Below, in pieces: positions 36,701 to 42,419 of a DNA stretch of 64,000 nt (positions within the stretch are counted from its first letter, which is position 1; each line of letters begins with the position of its first letter). The notes beneath the pieces are model-generated. The model did no database searches, was not told the origin of the DNA, and saw nothing but the letters and a program-made list of their open reading frames with translations. A program made the translations under genes and the position numbers. The DNA comes from Orientallactaga sibirica (taxonomy: Eukaryota > Chordata > Mammalia > Rodentia > Dipodidae). The stretch covers positions 11,414,001 to 11,478,000 of the forward strand of contig JAEOAD010000030.1 of assembly GCA_036365145.1 (NCBI GenBank), read 5' to 3'.

Positions 36701-39030
36701 TATGAATCTGGTTGATAAGATTCTAAAAGATTGTTTTGATTACTGGTGTTATTCATGGATCACCCTTGAGGGTTCAGGACATATTGCCATTAGTGTAAGA
36801 CCAGCCTCCCCCCCTTTTCAGCTGCTCTGCAGCCTAACAAGCTACTTCGGGACTCTTTGACGTTTGCCTCATGAGAGCAGAGCTGGTTAAAATTTGACTA
36901 ATAGGATTCTGTGGAAGACCTGTAACTAGAGAAAATTCATTTATGCATAAATGTACAAGTCAAATGTCTGCCCAACCCAATTGTATTTCCATGGACATTA
37001 GAAATTGACTAGGTAGTATTATACCTGTGAAAGGGAGAATCTTTCTCCTTGCCTCTGAGCATGTGAGATGTCAGAGTATTTTGCTGAGGGGTTATCTACC
37101 ACAGTCACTATAAAAGACAGTCAGCGAACAAGCTTGGTGCTCTTCCAGGATGTCAGGGGCTCAGGGAGTTTTCCAGACCACTTTCATCAGTCTCTGACGG
37201 TGGACTTGTGCTTCCAGTTCATTGTGCTTCATGGAGAAGTGATTGTGTGAGTTGAGTTGCACACTTGGAACAAGTAAGTCTCAGTTCTTGTCTGTACAGG
37301 TCATAAAGACAAATATTTGGAGAAGATGGTGCCAGTGAAAATGGGACTCCTAGGAAAGAGTAGGTCATCCAGTATTAGAACCAAAATAACTTCATGGCCA
37401 GAGTTTCAAAATCCAATTCACAGTTTATTCATCAAACAGGCTGCATGTTACTTAACCTACCTATTGTTGAATACCTTTTAAGAATGCAGTATAAATTTTT
37501 GAAAAACTTCAAGCAATATTTCTTTCTCCTAAAAGACAAATCCGGGACACAGTGAACTGGATGTTCAGTGAGCAAATGTTGGTTTATTACATCAGTGTTT
37601 TCCGGGATGCTTTTTGGCCGAATGGGAAATTGGCACCACCAACCAAAATAAGAAGTGCAGCGCAGAGTCAGGAGACGAAGCAGAGAGCACAGCAAAAACT
37701 ACTTGAAAACATTCCAGGTGAGGCCTGTGTTCTCAGCCTGAGGCAAAGAGAAAAGGAGATTGAGCCCTGCTAAAATATTTGCAGTGGTATCTCTCAAGAA
37801 GCATTTTTTACAATTAAAAAACATCACAGGACTGGAGAGATGGCTCAGTGGTTAAGATGCTTGCCTGCAAAGCCTAAGGACCAGGGTTTGATTGCTCAGT
37901 AACTACATAAAGCCAGATGCACAAAGGTGGTGCATGCATCTAGAGTTTTATTTGCAGTGGCTAGAGGCCCTGGTGCACCCATTCTCTCCCTCCCTCTCTT
38001 TCTCTGTCTCTCTCTCTCAAACTAGTTAATTAATTGATTTAAAAAACATCACACTAGTTTTTCCCTCTTGTCTCTTGCTAAGAAGCTGTTCTGAGAATCT
38101 TTATAAGAATTTTTCTACAGAAGTGTTTTAGAGCAAATTAAATAAATGTGCTTTTAATATCAAGCTAAAGTGTACTATAAAATTTTAGAAATACATTTAA
38201 ATATCTGTTTTAATTGCTGAAACTAGTAGTAGCAACACACTGAAATTGTAGCTTGTATAAATGCCTTATGTTAAAAATTCTAATGAAATTTTCTTTTTAA
38301 ACATTTCAGAGAGCTGAACACTCTTGATTCTCATGACTCAGTGTCTTTATTTACTATGCATTATGTAATATGTCCTGTGCACTTTATCAATAGCAACTTA
38401 GAACAGAAACTTAGTTTTTTCTGGGCTCAGGAAGTAGCTCAGTGGTAGAGCACTATTCTAGCATGTACAAGGCCTTGAGTTCACCTCTCAGCAGTGCAAT
38501 AAAACAAATGCCAAAATCTTTTTTTTTTCTTTTCAGATACACTTCAGAGCCTTGTTGGGCAACAAAATGCACGCCATGGTATAATAAAAATATTCAAAGC
38601 CCTTCAAGAAACTAGAGCCAACAAGCATCTGTTATATGTGAGTAAATTGAAATCTACCTATCAGAAGATTGGCTGTTTCTTGGATTTCATATTTCTGTTC
38701 ACTTATTGGGATAATATTTAATTCTGCATACTCTCAGATACTCCATTTTCTTTACTTTTACTCAATGAATACAAATACCCCACTGAGTGCTGTAGTTTCA
38801 TTCTCACACACCTGCTGTCTATTGACTTCTGACTCAACATTTTTGCTTGGCTGCTTAGTTTTCTTATTTCTGCAAGCTGTTTCCTACTCATTTTGTGTAC
38901 GTGTATGTATTTGTGTGCACCCTTCTTCTTTCTCTTCTTCCTTGTGCAGGTGCTGATGGAGCTGCTGCTAACTGAACTATGTCCTGAGCTGAGGACTCAT
39001 TTAGATCAACTCAAAGCTGGTCAAGTTTGA
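5881..39030 (+). CDS. SNX25: SNX25, sorting nexin 25, C-terminal 12 exons (spliced)
   Basis: Twelve exons with GT-AG borders join in one frame to give 555 residues and a TGA; the 5' exons are outside the window. In fragment numbering: RGS domain about 1-134, coiled coil about 150-215 (RLRELNEKLEYKRQAL), PX domain about 225-370 with the PRRLSEF phosphoinositide-pocket motif and LPSLSKLPF loop, an acidic linker about 373-390, and a nexin-C domain about 400-530 (WVRRTLIALVQVTFGRTIN, FSEQMLVYY). The family (SNX13/14/19/25) has N-terminal membrane and PXA domains, here upstream. Known roles from the literature: endosomal sorting, and promoting TGF-beta receptor degradation. No stop or frameshift occurs in any exon, so the gene looks functional. 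It converges on LRP2BP. The span includes introns; exons are listed separately. Confidence 0.95.
6128..6319 (+). mobile_element. DIP-type SINE
   Basis: The 5' end ggctggagagatggctctgg resembles a tRNA A box, the body holds the cagatgcac and ctggagtttgtttgcagtgg segments, and the end is tctttctgtctgtctc plus aataaa. It is flanked by aaagaacagtttaa and aaagaatagtttaa. Confidence 0.85.
6414..6562 (-). mobile_element. B1-like SINE
   Basis: T-run, then gaggtagggtcttactctag through ctactgggattaaaggcatg and the acacccagctc end. Flanks repeat agaagatgctttt on both sides. Confidence 0.9.
6625..7995 (-). mobile_element. LINE-1 3' end, antisense, copy A
   Basis: Begins with the T-rich complement of a poly(A) tail and aatatcccatggtacttccc, and ends in ccacatatgagagagaacat and tgggcctgtgttacctcact, the complement of a rodent LINE-1 3' segment. 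Nearly collinear with 12105-13400, in the same orientation. A short segment near 7617 (ggcactgaaaattttctag in the other copy) is missing here. Open frames inside it are not genes. Confidence 0.75.
7996..8274. other. SNX25: Intronic unique sequence
   Basis: AT-rich, with a small imperfect tandem of acatacccacattactgtta and a variant about 60 bases later. No gene is seen. Confidence 0.4.
8275..8452 (+). mobile_element. DIP-type SINE, diverged
   Basis: Starts ggctagagaaatgactcgg and keeps the tRNA-like head and the ctagatgcac segment. The 3' part is degenerate. It abuts an oppositely oriented copy. Confidence 0.7.
8455..8675 (-). mobile_element. DIP-type SINE
   Basis: Reverse copy: (TTTA)n head, gacagagaaagagagagaga, then the complement of the tRNA-like head ending ccatccctccagccc. 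Flanked by ttaattaat on both sides. With the preceding copy it forms an inverted pair. Confidence 0.88.
9017..9233 (-). mobile_element. DIP-type SINE
   Basis: Reverse copy from the tatttatttatttag head to ccatcttctccagc, with the complement of the B-box-like region (gggaatcgaaccagggtcc) well kept. Confidence 0.88.
9239..9413 (-). mobile_element. B1-like SINE with a long T/G tail
   Basis: A 60-base T-rich tract with G interruptions, then gaggtagggtcttgcagtag to ccaccatccctgg. A block around the actatgtag segment is deleted compared with other copies. Confidence 0.82.
9419..9624 (-). mobile_element. DIP-type SINE
   Basis: Reverse copy with gggaatgggcacactagggc near its head and taagccatctctgcagctc at its end. 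Clearly older than most copies here. Confidence 0.8.
9665..9836 (+). mobile_element. DIP-type SINE, 5'-truncated
   Basis: Lacks the first ~40 bases. It starts in the ggttcaattctccaggtccc segment and ends in a CT tract and (AATG)n/(AATA)n tail. Confidence 0.75.
9837..10295. other. SNX25: Intronic unique sequence
   Basis: AT-rich sequence with no recognisable gene or repeat. Confidence 0.4.
10296..10482 (+). mobile_element. DIP-type SINE ending in (CA)n
   Basis: Head gaggctaggcagatggctca, body cacatgtgttgggagttcat. The usual CT tract and tail are replaced by a CA microsatellite. Confidence 0.78.
10439..10470. repeat. (CA)n microsatellite
   Basis: About 16 uninterrupted CA units at the 3' end of a SINE. 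Confidence 0.95.
10843..11050 (-). mobile_element. DIP-type SINE
   Basis: Reverse copy running aaaaatatttatttatttat to gcaatctctccatccc. Bounded by a perfect tcttggctttt duplication at 10831 and 11051. Confidence 0.88.
11422..11691 (+). CDS. SNX25: SNX25 exon, rest of RGS domain
   Basis: 90 codons (fragment residues 45-134) from NEIPQLVGEIYQNFF to the DEM before gtgagt. It completes the RGS helical bundle (EIQQCLVGNKGIEVF, LRERYYPSFIVSDLYEQL). Both ends are phase 0. The open frame continues about 270 bases into the intron, through an old repeat, before a stop at 11962-11964. Confidence 0.95.
11695..12095 (-). mobile_element. Old interspersed repeat, URR1-like
   Basis: Contains cagttcacagttggagggg and gactattaatccaatcaact, typical of an ancient rodent DNA-transposon or LTR repeat in reverse orientation. 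The family name is a recollection, so it is tentative. It starts directly after the SNX25 splice donor. Confidence 0.45.
12105..13400 (-). mobile_element. LINE-1 3' end, antisense, copy B
   Basis: Collinear with 6625-7995, sharing long identical runs such as the ggaggaggcttgcagcccac region and the gtctcggcaatggcctataa region. It keeps ggcactgaaaattttctag, which copy A lacks, and has an extra segment near 13195-13230. Its distal end is interrupted by a SINE. No intact ORF. Confidence 0.75.
13414..13602 (-). mobile_element. DIP-type SINE, shortened head
   Basis: Reverse copy with a reduced CT-tract complement (tatttatttatttagaacag) and a standard end, gcaatctctccagcccc. Confidence 0.82.
13603..14327. 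other. SNX25: Intronic unique sequence
   Basis: Mixed-composition sequence. The segment accaagttaccttgtttact near 14020 also occurs at about 13205 inside L1 copy B, so part of it may belong to that element. No gene is seen. Confidence 0.35.
14328..14606 (+). mobile_element. DIP-type SINE, long subfamily
   Basis: Starts gggctggagggatggcttag. It carries the extra segment around gcaaagtgatgcaagggcac and cttgcccacaagggggc that marks a longer subfamily, and ends in CT plus (AAAT)n of about 45 bases. Confidence 0.9.
14990..15160 (-). mobile_element. B1-like SINE
   Basis: Reverse copy with a small insertion (actcaacccatatcccca) in the middle. Ends in gtgagctaccacacctggct. Confidence 0.82.
15172..15406 (-). 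mobile_element. DIP-type SINE
   Basis: Reverse copy with a long purine tract (gagagagagagagagaatgg) and intact B-box complement. Flanked by tccattcagac at 15161 and 15407. It inserted next to the preceding B1. Confidence 0.9.
15555..15870 (+). mobile_element. B4-like SINE
   Basis: An ID-like head (ggagagagggctcggtaggt, gaggacctgagtttggatac) is followed by a B1-like part (ggtggacatggtagtgcaca, tgtaatcacggcatcagg). This fits the composite B4 structure. Confidence 0.65.
16323..16487 (+). CDS. SNX25: SNX25 exon, coiled-coil part 1
   Basis: 55 codons (fragment residues 135-189). The first ~20 residues are acidic and glycine-rich (GGEAGDEAAEEGTSG), a low-conservation linker. They are followed by the start of the coiled coil (RLRELNEKLEYKRQAL) and end at KPDKK before gtaact. 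The acceptor is tctttccccag. Confidence 0.93.
16664..16816 (-). mobile_element. B1-like SINE
   Basis: Full-length reverse copy, T-run to caccactacacctggct, with little divergence from the others. Flanking segments repeat agaacctctttatttgttg / agaacatttgttctt imperfectly. Confidence 0.9.
17466..17636 (+). mobile_element. DIP-type SINE, shortened, ending in (CA)n
   Basis: Head gcatgggagatgactcagcc. The ggagttcgtttgcagtgg part is deleted, leaving gccacaagcatctggcagg directly before a CA run. Confidence 0.75.
17590..17624. repeat. (AC)n microsatellite
   Basis: About 17 uninterrupted AC units forming the tail of the SINE. Confidence 0.95.
17640..18465. other. SNX25: Intronic unique sequence
   Basis: No repeat family recognised. 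The 96-codon antisense open frame at 17967-18257 has no supporting features. Confidence 0.4.
18466..18920 (-). mobile_element. LINE-1 fragment, antisense, part 1
   Basis: A short DIP-SINE head remnant (tttatttatttgcaagcag) is followed by antisense LINE-1 3'-region sequence (attgctgggtcatctggtaa; cttctttggagaaatgtct). Interrupted by the next B1 and continued beyond it. Confidence 0.65.
18921..19064 (-). mobile_element. B1-like SINE in the LINE-1
   Basis: Reverse copy from ttttggcttttcaaggtagg to caccaccatgcctggct, splitting an old antisense LINE-1. Confidence 0.88.
19065..19790 (-). mobile_element. LINE-1 ORF2 fragment, antisense, part 2
   Basis: Antisense ORF2-like sequence with phrases such as gatccattttgagttaatta and agtattgctatcttaacaat. 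The - frame at 19396-19172 keeps SKWIKDKN but is broken, so it is an old inactive copy. Confidence 0.7.
19798..20026 (-). mobile_element. DIP-type SINE with an internal GATA microsatellite
   Basis: Reverse copy whose purine tract has become (GATA)n at 19834-19887. Flanked by ctattttgttt and ctattttgttctttt. Confidence 0.85.
19834..19887. repeat. (GATA)n microsatellite
   Basis: About 13 GATA/GATG units with minor interruptions, arisen in the SINE purine tract. Confidence 0.9.
20050..20257 (-). mobile_element. DIP-type SINE
   Basis: Reverse copy from the ttatttatttatttatttga head to gccattgctccaaccc, flanked by ttgatgct on both sides. Confidence 0.88.
20388..20519 (+). CDS. SNX25: SNX25 exon, coiled-coil part 2 and PX start
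   Basis: 44 codons (fragment residues 190-233), IISKLKEEILLIEKECT to ITSAE. The coiled coil continues and the PX domain approach begins (WWCENLGMWKASITSAE). The acceptor ccttgtggcag is weak in pyrimidines and the donor is gtagct. Both ends are phase 0. Confidence 0.93.
20560..21173. other. SNX25: Intronic unique sequence
   Basis: No repeat or gene recognised. AT-rich toward the right. Confidence 0.4.
21174..21383 (+). mobile_element. DIP-type SINE
   Basis: Head gggttggagagatggtttag, with an internal near-duplication (cacaaggtgacacaagtgca, cacaaggttacacatgcact). Flanked by aaattact. Confidence 0.85.
22298..22591 (-). mobile_element. DIP-type SINE, long subfamily
   Basis: Reverse copy with a TTTC head, gacagagagacagagacaga and the diagnostic ccccttgtggtcaagtgcag segment. 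An internal tandem of ggagattggaaccgctggag is shared with 60640-60878. Confidence 0.9.
22674..22700. repeat. Target-site duplication, left copy
   Basis: 27 bases (aagaataatagtggcctatt plus ctgaatt) identical to 22902-22928, bracketing a short LINE-1 3' end. Confidence 0.9.
22701..22901 (+). mobile_element. LINE-1 3' end, 5'-truncated insertion
   Basis: About 200 bases: cctcataatagaagaaaaag, ggagaggggaggggatacga-like segment, ggagggaaatatatg, ending gtcaataaaaa. Bounded by a perfect 27-base duplication, so this is a textbook short retroinsertion. Confidence 0.88.
22902..22928. repeat. Target-site duplication, right copy
   Basis: Second copy of the 27-base duplication, directly after the element's A-rich tail. 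Confidence 0.9.
23277..23475 (-). mobile_element. DIP-type SINE
   Basis: Reverse copy with a short purine tract (gggagagggggcagatagag) ending in ccatctctctagcccc. Confidence 0.87.
23947..24087 (+). CDS. SNX25: SNX25 exon, PX domain part 1
   Basis: 47 codons (fragment residues 234-280), VTEENGEQMPCYFVMV to HRKLNE. First PX beta strands and the PRRLSEFQNLH motif, whose arginine position corresponds to the phosphate-contacting residue of PX domains. Acceptor tttattcttttcaag, donor gtatga. Confidence 0.95.
24318..24480 (+). mobile_element. B1-like SINE
   Basis: Full-length, low-divergence copy: ggccgggcatggtggcgcat to a run of A. Flanked by actccaaaaatgg on both sides. Confidence 0.92.
24722..24953 (-). 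mobile_element. DIP-type SINE within the MIR
   Basis: Reverse copy with a long (TTTA)n head. Flanked by tgtcactcaagttctttt and tgtcactcaatctttt. Confidence 0.88.
25018..25178 (+). mobile_element. B1-like SINE within the MIR
   Basis: Full-length copy with a ~25-base A tail. Flanked by cagacatccacagttcca and cagatatccacagttcca. Confidence 0.92.
25350..25650 (-). mobile_element. B4-like SINE
   Basis: Reverse composite: gcatgtggaggccagaggac, tttgaaacagggtttttcat, then an ID-like end (ggttctggggatcaaactca through taagctacctcctccccacc). Confidence 0.65.
25731..25884 (-). mobile_element. B1-like SINE
   Basis: Reverse copy from the T-run and gaagtagggtctctcactct to caccacacctggcc. Confidence 0.9.
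25902..26122 (+). mobile_element. DIP-type SINE
   Basis: Young-looking copy: gggcgaaagagatggcttag, acaagggggcgcacgcatct, long CT tract, (AAAT)n. It lies head to head with the preceding B1. Confidence 0.9.
26264..26450 (+). mobile_element. MIR-like ancient SINE
   Basis: gcctgggtagaatcatagtt, cttgagaagttatttagctt and tctcagataaagatgatg follow the order of the MIR core. Very diverged. Confidence 0.45.
26764..26985 (-). mobile_element. DIP-type SINE
   Basis: Reverse copy, atttatttgcaagcagagag to ccatctctccagcccc, between caactgcctttt and caactgctttt. Confidence 0.88.
26998..27885. other. SNX25: Intronic unique sequence
   Basis: No repeat recognised in about 0.9 kb. It might include conserved non-coding sequence, which cannot be judged without alignment. 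Confidence 0.35.
27888..27981 (+). mobile_element. B1-like fragment
   Basis: gggagcggatgcctgtaatc to an A-run, with the middle deleted. An old copy. Confidence 0.6.
28102..28207 (+). mobile_element. B1-like fragment
   Basis: gtcaggaatgatgtcccatg to caacaaaacacaacaaaaga, with an internal deletion. Confidence 0.6.
28259..28372 (+). CDS. SNX25: SNX25 exon, PX domain part 2
   Basis: 38 codons (fragment residues 281-318), CVPSLKKVQLPSLSK to NKFLK. Contains the proline-bearing PX loop (LPSLSKLPFKSI) and the following helix. Acceptor ttttctatccacag, donor gtaagc. Confidence 0.95.
29157..29346 (-). mobile_element. DIP-type SINE
   Basis: Reverse copy flanked by catagtcaattt at 29145-29156 and after its end. 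Short purine tract (gggggtgggga). Confidence 0.88.
29439..29603 (+). CDS. SNX25: SNX25 exon, end of PX domain
   Basis: 55 codons (fragment residues 319-373), NLLSDERLCQSEALYAFL to FSHQE. Last PX helices (YAFLSPSPDYLK), then a serine-rich linker (KKNSFSLSSFLEKLPRDFF). Acceptor ccttttttctcag, donor gtgagc. Confidence 0.95.
29604..31290 (+). other. SNX25: SNX25 intron without recognised repeats
   Basis: About 1.7 kb of unique-looking sequence, unusual in a window this repeat-dense. A short tandem (tggcatatttaaggaggta, twice) sits at 29633-29674. No gene is seen. Confidence 0.45.
31291..31408 (+). CDS. SNX25: SNX25 exon, acidic linker and nexin-C start
   Basis: 39 codons plus one base (fragment residues 374-412). 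It begins with an acidic cluster (EEIEEDSDLSDYGDDVDG) with serines in casein-kinase-2-like settings, then KDALAEPCFMLIGEIFELRG. The split codon joins the next exon as methionine. Acceptor tctgcccccag, donor gtaagc. Confidence 0.94.
31409..32130 (+). other. SNX25: SNX25 intronic unique sequence
   Basis: Part of an old repeat may be present around 31740-31930 (gtgcttctcagtggagggag), but I cannot name it. No gene. Confidence 0.35.
32135..32455 (+). mobile_element. B4-like SINE
   Basis: ID-like head (gggagatggcttaataggta, gcctgagttcaatccccagt), then a B1-like part (ccaatgcacgcttgtagctt) and a CA-rich end. Old. Confidence 0.6.
32460..34605 (+). other. SNX25: SNX25 intron, 2.1 kb without recognised repeats
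   Basis: No coding exon or clear repeat found. The 79-codon frame at 33534-33773 has no protein-like features I trust. Confidence 0.4.
34606..34672 (+). CDS. SNX25: SNX25 exon, nexin-C domain part 1
   Basis: 67 bases, completing the split Met and encoding FKWVRRTLIALVQVTFGRTI and N, with a split Lys at the end. This is the signature start of the nexin-C domain. Acceptor ttctattttag, donor gtgagt. Confidence 0.95.
34673..35249 (+). other. SNX25: SNX25 intronic unique sequence
   Basis: No repeat or gene recognised. Confidence 0.4.
35250..35469 (-). mobile_element. DIP-type SINE
   Basis: Reverse copy between caatattactt and cagtattactt, ending ccacctttccagccc. Confidence 0.87.
35580..35700 (+). 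mobile_element. Possible MIR fragment
   Basis: Weak similarity only: gcgaggaaacagaatcaatg, then a stretch resembling the later MIR core. Low confidence. Confidence 0.25.
35720..37535 (+). other. SNX25: SNX25 intron, 1.8 kb without recognised repeats
   Basis: Unique-looking intronic sequence. A short aaggtaggcaggcaggttgg tract is at 36445. No exon was identified; the neighbouring exons already join in frame. Confidence 0.4.
37536..37717 (+). CDS. SNX25: SNX25 exon, nexin-C domain part 2
   Basis: 182 bases, completing Lys 435 and encoding QIRDTVNWMFSEQMLVYY onward to ENIP, plus the first base of Asp 496. Typical nexin-C helices (FRDAFWPNGKLAPP), then a polar stretch (SQETKQRAQQKLLENIP). Acceptor ctcctaaaag, donor gtgagg. 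Confidence 0.95.
37829..38038 (+). mobile_element. DIP-type SINE
   Basis: Complete copy with a perfect 15-base flanking duplication (ttaaaaaacatcaca at 37814-37828 and 38039-38053). Confidence 0.93.
38425..38515 (+). mobile_element. ID-like SINE
   Basis: ggctcaggaagtagctcagt, ggtagagcac and gccttgagttcacc match an ID element's tRNA-like body. Short A-rich end just before the next SNX25 exon. Confidence 0.6.
38537..38637 (+). CDS. SNX25: SNX25 exon, nexin-C domain part 3
   Basis: 101 bases completing Asp 496 and encoding TLQSLVGQQNARHGI to HLLY (fragment 497-529). Conserved C-terminal nexin-C helix (IIKIFKALQETRANKHLLY). Acceptor ttttcttttcag. Confidence 0.95.
38950..39030 (+). CDS. SNX25: SNX25 terminal coding exon
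   Basis: 26 codons and TGA (39028-39030): VLMELLLTELCPELRTHL to LKAGQV. Acceptor cttccttgtgcag. The C-terminus is intact relative to the family sequence I remember. Confidence 0.95.
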   Translation: MLMELLLTELCPELRTHLDQLKAGQV

Positions 39031-39540
39031 GACTGCACAAATCAACCACCAGAGAAATGTCTGTGTAATAATAGACATGAAACATTTCCCTCTTTTCCAC
39101 AGAGGGCCTAACTATATCAATTTTCATTTTCATTACCTCCCTCTAGATTTATGTGAAATAAGCAGAATTGGGGGGAGGGGACTTGATGCTCTAGTAGGCA
39201 ACATTGATTTTTATTTGAATACAATAGATACTTTAAAGCTCAACAAATTGGTTGAAATACAAATGTTGATATGTGTTAAGAACTTAGAAAATATTTTAAA
39301 TATTTATGAAAAAGTTTTGTTTTGAAATGAACTATGAATATTGTACAGTTAATTTCCTCACTGAGGATTCTGAACATTCCTATATTATTTCATGTGCATT
39401 GAAGAACATTGTTGTGCTATGCTTTGTGTAAAGCTGTTGTGAAAATTTTATTGTTTTTATTTTTACCAAAGATTTCCCATAGTTTGAAGCATTTGAGCAA
39501 TAAAATATAAAAATAAATCCAAGTGCTCAGTGATGTTAAA
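39031..39540 (+). other. SNX25: SNX25 3' UTR
   Basis: About 490 bases of AT-rich sequence after the stop, free of SINEs, ending with tandem poly(A) signals. Confidence 0.8.
39499..39517 (+). terminator. SNX25: SNX25 polyadenylation signals
   Basis: AATAAA at 39499-39504 and again at 39512-39517, followed by a GT-containing stretch (agtgctcagtgatgtt) that could serve as the downstream element. Confidence 0.75.
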
Positions 39541-40440
39541 GATGCATCTCAGAGAAGTTGGAATACTTCGGGCTGTACAAATATTTAGTGAGTGCCTTTT
39601 TTCATAAGAAACTTTGTCCACCTATGTGCTTCTGGAAGAATGTGTAAAGCTTGCTGGGTCCAAACACAACATATGTGAAATATATGGGTCTTAGTGCTTG
39701 AAATGAGGCATTAGGGAGGTGAGATATGAGCTGAGCCTTGGACGAATGAATATGGAAAGAGGAAGGAAGTTACTTCAAAATAGAAATTCTTGGTGATATC
39801 ATCAAGTCTTGGGGATTACAAGAATGTTAGGTTAGGGGCAGAGTCTAGATTTTGTTATTGGTAGTGGGGGTGGGGATAAATCACTGAATCCATTTCTTAT
39901 GAGGTAAGATAACACTATCCACTCTCTAGTCCCCAGAAATGCTTAGACCAAAATTAAAGGTAAAAATCCAGACCATAAAACAAAAATATTAAAAGTATTC
40001 AAATGGTATAGGCAATCATATTGATAGGTCATAATTGACAAGTTCTTGATAAGAAACAAGTTCTGAAAATAAATGATTCAAACTTTGTACACCAAATTTT
40101 ATTACTGAGATTCTAGTTACAGCTCTTTGACCCTTTCTTTCAAACCAAAAAGATAATGCAAGACTTTGGGGGGAAAAAGTTGGCTATTTAGATGCTTAAG
40201 AATTGTCCTTTAGAGGAATATTGAAATTTAAAACAGATTCAGGGAAGAGAAATAATGTGAAGTTGCCAAACCTAAAGTACTCATACAACAAGGAATGGAA
40301 GTGTCAGTTTTATGCTGTTATTTAAACTCTGGATGTTAAATTTGTACTATGCATAAGAAAGTTTTGACTTGATTTTTAAATTTTAATTTAATTGTTTTCA
40401 TTGTTGTGGATCAAACCCTATATAAAGTGAGGTAAATTTT
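39541..40440. other. Intergenic sequence between SNX25 and LRP2BP
   Basis: No gene or strong repeat recognised. It may include transcript tails of either gene. Confidence 0.4.
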
Positions 40441-40446
40441 CTTTCT

Positions 40447-40552
40447 TTTTTTTTCCCCCTAGGTAGGGTCTCACTCTAGCTCAGGCTGACCTGGAGTGTC
40501 AGGGTGGCCTCGAACTCACTGGGATTAAAGGCATGCGCCACCATGTCCAGCT
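40447..40552 (-). mobile_element. B1-like SINE, internally deleted
   Basis: Reverse copy: ctaggtagggtctcactcta, then a jump from cctcgaactcac directly to tgggattaaaggcatgcgcc. Confidence 0.8.
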
Positions 40553-40600
40553 TGAGGTAAATTTTCTAACCCTAGGCTACAACCCCAACCCTGAGACTTG

Positions 40601-40680
40601 CTTTTCTTTTCTTTTCTTTTCTTTTCTTTTCTTTTCTTTTCTTTTCTTTTCTTTTCTTTTCTTTTCTTTTCTTTTCTTTT
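40601..40680. repeat. (CTTTT)16 microsatellite
   Basis: Eighty bases of perfect CTTTT pentanucleotide repeat, 16 units with no interruption. Confidence 0.98.
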
Positions 40681-40682
40681 CC

Positions 40683-40752
40683 TGTACTGGATATGGAACC
40701 CAGGGCCTTCTTTATGCTAGGCAAGTACTCTGCTACCAGCCTACATAGTGAC
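40683..40752 (-). mobile_element. ID-like SINE, antisense
   Basis: gtactggatatggaacccag, gctaggcaagtactctgcta: complement of an ID body, 3' to which the pentanucleotide expanded (the tail position of the element). Confidence 0.6.
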
Positions 40753-40769
40753 CATCACTTTTACATTTT

Positions 40770-41032
40770 TTTAAATTCATTTTGAGACAGGCTGGCCGTG
40801 AGTTTATGGTCCTCCTTTCTCAGCTTCCAAGTAGCTGGTATTATAGGTGTAAACCACCACACCCAGTTTGAGTCCTGTAGTATTTTTATGTTTGTTTTTA
40901 GACAAGGTGCTATATATAAGCCCAGGCTAGCCTTGAACTCAGTATGTTACCAAGGCTTGCCTTGAGTTCCTCATTCCTCTACCCCCATCTCCCAAATGCT
41001 GGGATTATAGACCTGCCACCACCAAAACCAGA
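40770..41032 (-). mobile_element. Two old B1-like fragments in tandem
   Basis: First: ttttgagacaggctggccgt to ccaccacacccagttt. Second: gacaaggtgctatatataag to ccaccaccaaaacc. Both diverged. Confidence 0.6.
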
Positions 41033-41443
41033 GACCTGTAGATGAGTGCTAAACTCATTAGTCAAGAGGTGGATTATGTTAATTCAGTTGCCACACTTTA
41101 TTCACTCTTCATGCATGTTAATTAAGCAGGTCCCTTTTCTCCTTTATTCTCTCAACTAGCCTAACTCCCTGGAGCACTCACATGCTCCATGTTACTTGGC
41201 CCTTGGGGTCAGGGGTCCGGGTCCTGCTCTCTGAATTGAGTGACAATTTTCTGAGCTTTTGCTGGGGTTTTATACCCAGTTTTTCCTCAGTCATCCTGGC
41301 TGTTGATAGCCACCTTAGGGTTAGTTCATTTGCATATCAGTGTGCAAGCTGGTCCCTGGTCAGTCTCTGGTCTCCATAGTGATCTTGTTGCTGCTTAGTG
41401 AGTGCCCCATTTTTACTTCTAACTATTACTCCTAACAGACCCG

Positions 41444-41509
41444 TTTTTTTTTTTTTTTTTTTTTTGCATATGAGAGAGAGAGAGAGAGAGAGAGTGTGTG
41501 TGTGTGTGT
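41444..41509. repeat. Poly(T) followed by (GA)n(GT)n
   Basis: A ~22-base T run, tgcat, then about 11 GA and 7 GT units. Confidence 0.9.
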
Positions 41510-41779
41510 AGAGTTACATATGGTATGGTGTACACATGTGTGTAGATATACAGGCTCTGTGCACATGCAGAAAGTAGAAGAAAACTTTTGATACCCTTCT
41601 CTATTGCTCATCCATGCACTTCCTTGACAGTTTCTCCTCAGCCCATAGCTGCCATATCAGTCAGTGAGTTGCAGCAATTTTCTGGCCTCCAGCCTCACAG
41701 ACTGTTTATAGATGGGCATGGGATGTGCATGTGCAGCTTTTTATGTGGGTTCTGGGAAAACTCAGGTGGTTTCAGACCC

Positions 41780-42410
41780 TCAAGTTGGAACCTAGATTTA
41801 AAACAAATTACAAATTCTGATGAGGATGTAGGGAAAGAGGAAAACTTGTGCAACCACTACAGAAATCATTATGGAGATGTCAATGAATGAATGAATGAAT
41901 AACAAACCTACTATATGACCCAGCTATACCACTCCTGGAAATATAGTCAAAAGGACTAAGTCCTACCACAGAGATGCTTGCACATCCATGTTTATTGCTG
42001 CATTATACACAACAGTCAGGAAATGGAACCAGCATTGTATAAAGCAAATGTGGTGCATATACAAAATAGAGTTTTATGCAGCCATAATGAAAATTGAAAT
42101 CATGACATTTCAGGAAAATTGATGGAAAGGGAAATCATGTTAAGCAAAATAAGCCAGATTCAGAAACACGAGTAACATGTTTTTTCTTATATGTGGGACA
42201 TAGATTTAGAATTTGTGTGTGTGTGTGTGTTTATACATGTGTGTGGGTAGGTTATGAAACTAGAAAGGATCACAGAGGAAGAGATCCTAAGGGAGATGAG
42301 AAATAGGGTAATGGGATTGATGTGGTAAAGTAAAAGCATCAAACTGGAGAAAGGGCACCAGCTGTAGGGGCAGGGAGCACAGAGGAGGGCAGTGGGGAAC
42401 AAACAAATAA
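41780..42410 (+). mobile_element. LINE-1 ORF2 3' end
   Basis: Sense orientation: tatgacccagctataccact, aatggaaccagcattgtata, gcagccataatgaaaattga and aaataagccagattcagaaa are the classic C-terminal ORF2 segments. Frames are broken. A (TG)n lies at 42214-42230. Confidence 0.85.
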
Positions 42411-42419
42411 GAAAGTAAA

